From: a virus
Strand: one strand, 5' to 3'
Length of the DNA: 27,160 nucleotides
Virus record (IMG/VR): IMGVR_UViG_3300025881_000068
Span: 1-27,160 of that record
Shown here in pieces: positions 22,635 through 27,160 of the stretch (the first letter of the stretch is position 1; every line of letters starts with the position of its first letter). A program made the translations under genes and the position numbers. The notes under the pieces were generated by a model. That model did no database searches and was not told the origin of the DNA. It worked only from the letters and a program-made list of their open reading frames with translations.

Positions 22635-23794
22635 AGTCCAAAGTCCTTCCTTGGTTTGTCCTGAAGAAGTAGAGGCTTCAGGTTTACCTTGGTTCGGTCC
22701 ACTTCACCATCCTGTTTGTGCAGAGTGATCCCACAGATCCCCCCACGAGTGAAGAAGCCCTTGAGCTGCGCCCACTTGTTGGGTTTGGCCAGAGTCCGGA
22801 AGTGCTCACAGTCAGCTCCCACGAGCTGTTTCTGTTTGTCGTGGTGGACGTGAGCTGTCCAGATGAACCGCCAGAACTTGGCCTTGGCCCATGCGTCTGG
22901 GAACTGGTCAGAAAAGACATCCTTTAGGTCTTCCCATTTGGATTTGTCCCCGTGGTGAGGGAACACAGCACACTTGCCCCACGGGATGACACGGAAGTCT
23001 TCGTCAGTGACAACGATCTCGACACGAGGATCGTCTTTGAAGTGAGCATCAAGAGCCACCATCACACCGATGTAGGCTGTCTCGTCATGGTTTCCCCGGA
23101 GGAGATGGACTTCGACTTCGTTGTGGTTCTGGAGAAGAAGTCCGATTGCGAAACGCATGATGTTCATTGCGTCAATCGTGTTCTTCAGGTGGTTCTCCCG
23201 GATGACATCACACTCGTTGCCTGATGCAGGAGTCAACCCCTTGTGGTCATTGGCGTCCAGTAGGTCGCCCATGTCCAGTAGGACAGCCTTGTGAGCCTTG
23301 GGCAGGTTGTGCATCAAACGGACAAGTGCTGCATACACCTCGTCGAGGTACTTCGGATCCCCGTACTCACCGCCTACGTGGAGGTCACAGAGGGGGATGA
23401 AGTTGCAGAGGTCTTCGGGTAGCTTCTCAGTGGGAGGGGCCACTGGTGCGACTCGTGGAGCCTGTGTGAGGGCATCAATGATGGTCTGGGCCACATCAAC
23501 AGGCTCGATCTCTTCTGGTTTCATCGCATAGCGGACAGAATTCCGGACGATGGTGCCATCTGGCATTGTCTCTTGGACGATACGCCATCCGCCAGTGACG
23601 ATACCTCCTCCGAGACCAGTGGCATCCATGGCTGATTTGAGACCGGGATCAGCGTTCTCGTATGCGAGAGCTGCGGTAATTGAATCACGGAGGGAACTGC
23701 GAGCGATTCCGAGTAGTTCAGCAGTGAGAGTGAAGTTCTCGTTGTTCTCACGCCATAGTTTCAGGCGTTCCGCCTGTGTTGGGGTAATGGGCAT
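22631..23794 (-). CDS. helix-turn-helix plus calcineurin-like metallophosphoesterase
   Basis: The protein has 387 aa from the ATG at 23794 (MPITPTQAERLKLWRENN), with AAGGA 7 nt upstream. Two upstream in-frame ATGs lack such sites. Residues ~18-42 form a helix-turn-helix (FTLTAELLGIARSSLRDSI). After a Pro-rich linker the phosphoesterase metal motifs appear in order: CDLHVGG, DMGDLLD, LRGNHDE, FPHHGDKSK and TAHVHHDK. These coordinate two metals as in Mre11/SbcD-like and general calcineurin-like enzymes. Substrate is probably nucleic acid or a nucleotide, guided by the HTH, but this is inference. It follows the tail genes and couples to the 36-aa protein. Confidence 0.85.
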   Translation of the reverse strand: MPITPTQAERLKLWRENNENFTLTAELLGIARSSLRDSITAALAYENADPGLKSAMDATGLGGGIVTGGWRIVQETMPDGTIVRNSVRYAMKPEEIEPVDVAQTIIDALTQAPRVAPVAPPTEKLPEDLCNFIPLCDLHVGGEYGDPKYLDEVYAALVRLMHNLPKAHKAVLLDMGDLLDANDHKGLTPASGNECDVIRENHLKNTIDAMNIMRFAIGLLLQNHNEVEVHLLRGNHDETAYIGVMVALDAHFKDDPRVEIVVTDEDFRVIPWGKCAVFPHHGDKSKWEDLKDVFSDQFPDAWAKAKFWRFIWTAHVHHDKQKQLVGADCEHFRTLAKPNKWAQLKGFFTRGGICGITLHKQDGEVDRTKVNLKPLLLQDKPRKDFGL

Positions 23795-23837
23795 CTGGCC
23801 ATCCTTATTTGAGGGAATGGGGAGAGCCATTGGGATC

Positions 23838-23883
23838 ATCGACCATGCACTGCAACCTTGAGGGGATGCGTAGCATGGTCGAT
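23838..23883. repeat. 11-bp inverted repeat between tail gene and phosphoesterase
   Basis: ATCGACCATGC (23838-23848) and GCATGGTCGAT (23873-23883) are perfect complements across 24 nt. It lies 8 nt after the stop of the tail gene. A T run follows only on the plus strand (TTTT), so minus-strand termination is not indicated. It may be a 3'-protecting hairpin or a protein site. Confidence 0.7.
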
Positions 23884-23891
23884 TTTAGATG

Positions 23892-24872
23892 TTAAGCGGT
23901 AGATTTCACACCGACTTCAAGAGTCGCAAAGTCAGCAGTATCCCAAGGAGCTGCTGTTTGAGGATTGTTTTCCAATACCTCAGTATGGAGAGAACCAGTG
24001 GGGGCAAAAGGAGTTCCATCCACATCTGTGGCAGCATGGCGAATGAATGGTGTGATTTGGGTAGGTCCAGCAGAACCAATAGCCCCAATGAAACTGTTTA
24101 CAACAGCTCGTACCCCTGAAGTTGTAGCGGGACCACCATAGACAGACAGTGTCCAACTTTCCTTCTGGTTCGGCGTAGGAGAGTTGATCGAAAGACCATC
24201 ACCAAACGTCACAATGTCTGCGTATGTGCCATTCCACTCGTTATGGGTGCCTTGAGCAGCCGGAACCAGTGTAGCAACACGCCAATTGAGAGTTGGTTCG
24301 TTGTCTGTGACCACGAATTCCGAGTAATAAAACTCATCACCAGCGGAGGTGTAGACCATGTCTTCGTGCTGCATCACAAAGGAAGTCGGGCCAAGTTTTC
24401 CAGCAGTGTTGGCAGCAGTGGCAGTCGATTGGAGAGCACCATTCATGTAGGCTTCCATGGTGATATTGGCATCGACCACGACTTTCACATCAATGATTAC
24501 AAAAGAGTTTTCAGGGAGACTGAGGGTAGTGCCTTCAACAATGGTATCACCTGTGACTTTCGCAAAACCCTGGCCATTGAGAATATCCCAACGAGCAAGC
24601 TCATCACCAGCGTCGTTGTAGATGGTGAACCAGTACCCATCGTTGCCGGAGCTTGTCATGTAATTCGCTGTTTTCACATAGAAATGATACCATGTGGTGT
24701 TTGATGCTGCGAGAGCATGAGGGACAGTGAAACCATTGGACCCACCATTGGATGGGGCAGTAATCTTTGCTGATTCAGATGAATAAGCAGAGTCAAATGT
24801 GTTGGTAGTGGTGTTCTTGAAAGAAGCACCCCCCAGATCAATTGCTCGGCTGCCTACAAAGAGAATGGCCAT
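23892..24872 (-). CDS. beta-rich tail-associated protein
   Basis: The protein has 326 aa, with ATG after GGAG (8-9 nt) located in the end of the upstream gene. It begins MAILFVGSRAIDLGG. The core alternates beta strands with Asn/Thr/Gly turns (WYHFYVKTANYMT, YWFTIYNDAGDELARWDIL, SFVIIDVKVVVDANITMEAY), resembling concanavalin-A/LamG-like jelly-roll proteins of phage tails. No enzymatic motif is visible. Downstream of the collagen-like gene, it is probably part of the tail fibre or a receptor-binding assembly. Confidence 0.7.
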   Translation of the reverse strand: MAILFVGSRAIDLGGASFKNTTTNTFDSAYSSESAKITAPSNGGSNGFTVPHALAASNTTWYHFYVKTANYMTSSGNDGYWFTIYNDAGDELARWDILNGQGFAKVTGDTIVEGTTLSLPENSFVIIDVKVVVDANITMEAYMNGALQSTATAANTAGKLGPTSFVMQHEDMVYTSAGDEFYYSEFVVTDNEPTLNWRVATLVPAAQGTHNEWNGTYADIVTFGDGLSINSPTPNQKESWTLSVYGGPATTSGVRAVVNSFIGAIGSAGPTQITPFIRHAATDVDGTPFAPTGSLHTEVLENNPQTAAPWDTADFATLEVGVKSTA

Positions 24873-24877
24873 GATTT

Positions 24878-25717
24878 CTACTCCAGAATGACAAAGGTGG
24901 CAGCATTAGTGGTATATGCTGTGTTTTCAGGTTGACCAAGTACAGCATAAAGAGAGTGCTGTGAAGTGGACACGGCTTGGTTCGAGTTACCCAAGACAGC
25001 GTAGAAGCTGTGAGCATAGAGATGGGCTTCCTTCGGTTTTGGTTTCAGAAGGACACCTGCCATGATCAGACGTGTGTTGGTTGTTCCAACTGAGGTGTCA
25101 GCGATGGTCTTGGTTTCCTCGACAGAGATGTGCTCACTGTAGACAGCAAAAATGTCTGTGCCTTCGTAAGCAGTTGAAGGCATGTGGACTGTATCCAGAC
25201 CACTCATCGAGACTGTCCCACTTCGGCTACTCATGGCAGCCAGAACAACTTCATCTTCCTTGACTGGGACATCAACAGAGAAGCCGGTTCCTCGTGCAAA
25301 GAAGAATTCGATATTGTTCAGATCCACATTGCTGGAGATCAGCCAGTTTGATGCACCCCGACGGTAGGATGTGGAGCTGTGAGTGAAGTCGAGCTGGTAG
25401 TCACCGGGGGTGGTGATTGTCACGTAACCCCATGTAACTTCTTCATAATCGTTGCTTTCATAGGTTCCGATTTGTATGATCGGATACCCTCCAGCATCGA
25501 GCAGAGTGATTGGGCTATCAGATCCCCCAGCACCACCAGATGCACCGTAAAGTGCAATGATGTACGTCCCAATCTCATCAAAAGAGAGAGTGGGATCGTA
25601 GTTGTTGTCTCCAGAGTAATCAGTGCCTTTGTAGACGGCAGTGACTTCCGTTGAAGGAGGAGGTGTTGCAGCGATGATTGCAGATGCACTCACCGAACTG
25701 AGGAGAAGACTCATCAT
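24878..25717 (-). CDS. tail protein with C-terminal repeats
   Basis: The protein has 279 aa. Its ATG overlaps the stop of the collagen-like gene (ATGATG). N-terminal [20 protein letters not shown] is Ala/Ser-rich. It resembles a signal-like or assembly segment, but phage virion proteins rarely need export. Glycine-rich beta sequence follows ([20 protein letters not shown]). The last ~55 residues hold two copies of a repeat, [18 protein letters not shown] and [18 protein letters not shown]. This fits a fibre or adhesin component. No closer family recognised. Confidence 0.7.
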   Translation of the reverse strand: MMSLLLSSVSASAIIAATPPPSTEVTAVYKGTDYSGDNNYDPTLSFDEIGTYIIALYGASGGAGGSDSPITLLDAGGYPIIQIGTYESNDYEEVTWGYVTITTPGDYQLDFTHSSTSYRRGASNWLISSNVDLNNIEFFFARGTGFSVDVPVKEDEVVLAAMSSRSGTVSMSGLDTVHMPSTAYEGTDIFAVYSEHISVEETKTIADTSVGTTNTRLIMAGVLLKPKPKEAHLYAHSFYAVLGNSNQAVSTSQHSLYAVLGQPENTAYTTNAATFVILE

Positions 25718-27159
25718 GTGGTCAGGTGTCCTACCAGATAATAGACATCGGCTGTGTCCCCATCAGGGATGAGGGTTGCTGAACCATATTGAGCACCAAT
25801 GGTCAGGTTTCCATCAGCACTGTGAATGGTCACATTGGTTCCAGCAACGAAGACAACAGATCCAGCACCAGTCTGGATGTATGTTGCTGGTTCAACGCCT
25901 GTCAGGTTTTCAGGAACTGTGACTGTGATCTGAGCAGCATTGGCCATCTTACGGAAGATGTTCCCTGCCAGATCGGCATTGGTCACAGAATATGCAGTGG
26001 CTGTGTTGGAAGCTGGAACGATTGCAGAGACACCGTCTTGTCCATCAGTACCATCGGCACCGGCTGGACCCTGTGGCCCCGGTACAGTTGAGTCAGCTCC
26101 TGCTGGACCCTGTGGTCCTTCTGGGCCGATAGTGCCTTGTGGACCCGGAACTGTGCTGTCTGCACCGGTGTCACCTTTAGGTCCAGCCGGTCCTTGGATA
26201 CCGGGATCACCCTTTGGACCGGGTACAGTTGAAGGAGCACCTTCATCACCTTGAGGTCCGACTGGGCCTTGTGGTCCGGGAACAATGGAATCGTCTCCAT
26301 CATCACCCTTGTCACCTTTTGGTCCTTTGAGAGACACACCAAGTGGCCAAGTACCAGAGGCTTTTGGACCATGCAGTGTGTAAGTGCTTGTATTCAGGTA
26401 GAAATCACCTGTGTTACCTTGGGTCGTAGGATTTGAAGTACCATGGAGAATACCTTCACCATTGTTACCTGTGGCACCTTTGATCGAGACACCAGCATCC
26501 CAACCCCCAACAGTCTTAGGACCGTAGAGATAGAGGCTGAGTGTGTTGATGAAGAAGTCACCAACATTACCGATACCAGCAGTCGGAGGAGCTGTTCCGT
26601 CCAACATTGAACGTCCAGCCGGTCCTTGAGCACCGATTGAACCAGTGTCACCTTTGGCTCCCTTTGGACCAACCGGTCCCTGTGGACCCTGTGGGCCGGG
26701 AATGTCGGAGTAACCAGCAGGACCACGATCACCAGTGTCGCCCTTGTAGCCTCGTGGGCCTTGTTCACCTTGGGGTCCGGGGATAGTGGAAGCATCCCCT
26801 TTGTCACCCTTGTCCCCTTTGGGACCACGAGGACCGGGGACAGTAGAGACAGGACCAATGGGGCCTTGGACACCCTGCGGACCTTGAGGGCCTTCAGGAC
26901 CGATTGGACCTTGTGGTCCAACGTCACCTTGTTCACCCTTGTAGCCACGGAGACCACGCTCACCTTGTGGACCCTGCTCACCCTGAATACCCTGTGGACC
27001 TTGTTCCCCACCACCTGCGAACAGGGATGAGGACTTGGTGCCAACAGTCAGAGTGAACGTCTCTTCCTTGCTCATGGAGAGCTGAAAAGAAGGGCCAAGC
27101 TCAGTCGTGAGATTGAAAGCTGGCCCCAGAGTTGTGTTCAGATCGAGAGTTTCGTTCTT
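25714..27159 (-). CDS. collagen-like tail fibre protein (partial, 5' end outside window)
   Basis: The frame is open past the ATG at 27075 to the right edge, and that ATG lacks a ribosome-binding site. The residues before it ([20 protein letters not shown]...) form a short beta repeat continuous with LTVGTKSS, so the gene extends further. Gly-X-Y triplets occupy two blocks (~50-170 and ~265-375 of the visible part), with many PQG and DKGD units. Between them is a tandem of ~40-residue domains ([18 protein letters not shown] and [18 protein letters not shown]). A C-terminal beta domain ([16 protein letters not shown]-like) may act as the trimerisation or receptor tip. Phage collagen stretches form rigid trimeric shafts. 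Confidence 0.9.
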   Translation of the reverse strand, partial: KNETLDLNTTLGPAFNLTTELGPSFQLSMSKEETFTLTVGTKSSSLFAGGGEQGPQGIQGEQGPQGERGLRGYKGEQGDVGPQGPIGPEGPQGPQGVQGPIGPVSTVPGPRGPKGDKGDKGDASTIPGPQGEQGPRGYKGDTGDRGPAGYSDIPGPQGPQGPVGPKGAKGDTGSIGAQGPAGRSMLDGTAPPTAGIGNVGDFFINTLSLYLYGPKTVGGWDAGVSIKGATGNNGEGILHGTSNPTTQGNTGDFYLNTSTYTLHGPKASGTWPLGVSLKGPKGDKGDDGDDSIVPGPQGPVGPQGDEGAPSTVPGPKGDPGIQGPAGPKGDTGADSTVPGPQGTIGPEGPQGPAGADSTVPGPQGPAGADGTDGQDGVSAIVPASNTATAYSVTNADLAGNIFRKMANAAQITVTVPENLTGVEPATYIQTGAGSVVFVAGTNVTIHSADGNLTIGAQYGSATLIPDGDTADVYYLVGHLTT

Positions 27160-27160
27160 C

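Noticed and set aside
26000-27000. CRISPR-like or short tandem DNA repeat array
   Set aside because: The repetition is the Gly-X-Y coding pattern of a collagen-like protein, not constant repeats with spacers.

Overview
The window is part of a tailed-phage genome, most likely a podovirus. The reasons are a family A DNA polymerase, an N4-type primase-helicase fusion, an N4-type single-stranded-DNA-binding protein, rIIA and rIIB homologues, a B12-dependent ribonucleotide reductase and collagen-like tail protein genes, all packed with 1-14 nt gaps or 1-11 nt overlaps. This gene set resembles N4-like phages (Schitoviridae) and the SIO1/cobavirus group (Zobellviridae) that infect marine Rhodobacteraceae. 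The host assignment is inference from gene content only.

Layout. A plus-strand gene, the C-terminal end of a large virion-type protein, ends at 463 and is followed by a strong terminator. From there to the right edge every supported gene lies on the minus strand, so the functional reading order is right to left. At the right edge are tail genes: a collagen-like protein running off the window (25714-27159), a protein with C-terminal repeats (24878-25717) and a beta-rich protein (23892-24872). Next come an HTH-metallophosphoesterase and a 36-aa membrane protein, closed by a terminator at 22483-22512. A 650-bp gene-poor region (21874-22523) follows, with a second terminator and a tandem pair of 64/67-nt units. 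Then rIIA (19273-21873) and rIIB (17708-19252) end at a terminator at 17664-17703. An accessory block (14985-17586) holds a two-part unknown, a 43-aa membrane protein, an HNH endonuclease, two small unknowns, a cupin/zinc-ribbon/membrane protein and a macro-like protein, and ends at a terminator at 14930-14983. The replication block is nrdJ, a Dda/RecD-like helicase, a 57-aa protein, the DNA polymerase in two pieces with a Tad2-like gene between them, two small unknowns, a Cas4/AddB-like nuclease, the primase-helicase, a structured RNA plus tRNA-Arg(CCT), a Sak4-like ATPase, SSB, a RusA-like resolvase and a 58-aa two-helix membrane protein.

How they work together. NrdJ supplies dNTPs. The primase-helicase, SF1 helicase, polymerase and SSB form the replisome. 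The Sak4-like ATPase, the PD-(D/E)XK nuclease and the RusA-like protein serve recombination and resolution. The rII genes, the Tad2-like protein, and perhaps the macro-like protein, fit host-defence management.

The strongest novelty is the DNA polymerase gene split between motifs A and B, with a Tad2-like (DUF2829) anti-Thoeris gene filling the gap through a 3-nt gap or 4-nt overlap on one side and an 8-nt overlap on the other. Other items of interest are a roughly 164-nt structured RNA closed by a 13-bp helix directly upstream of the tRNA, a tandem repeat pair upstream of rIIA whose units both read VTNR...CWH-stop, a hairpin-dense stretch at 549-773, and an SSB-type tail peptide shared by SSB and the RusA-like protein.
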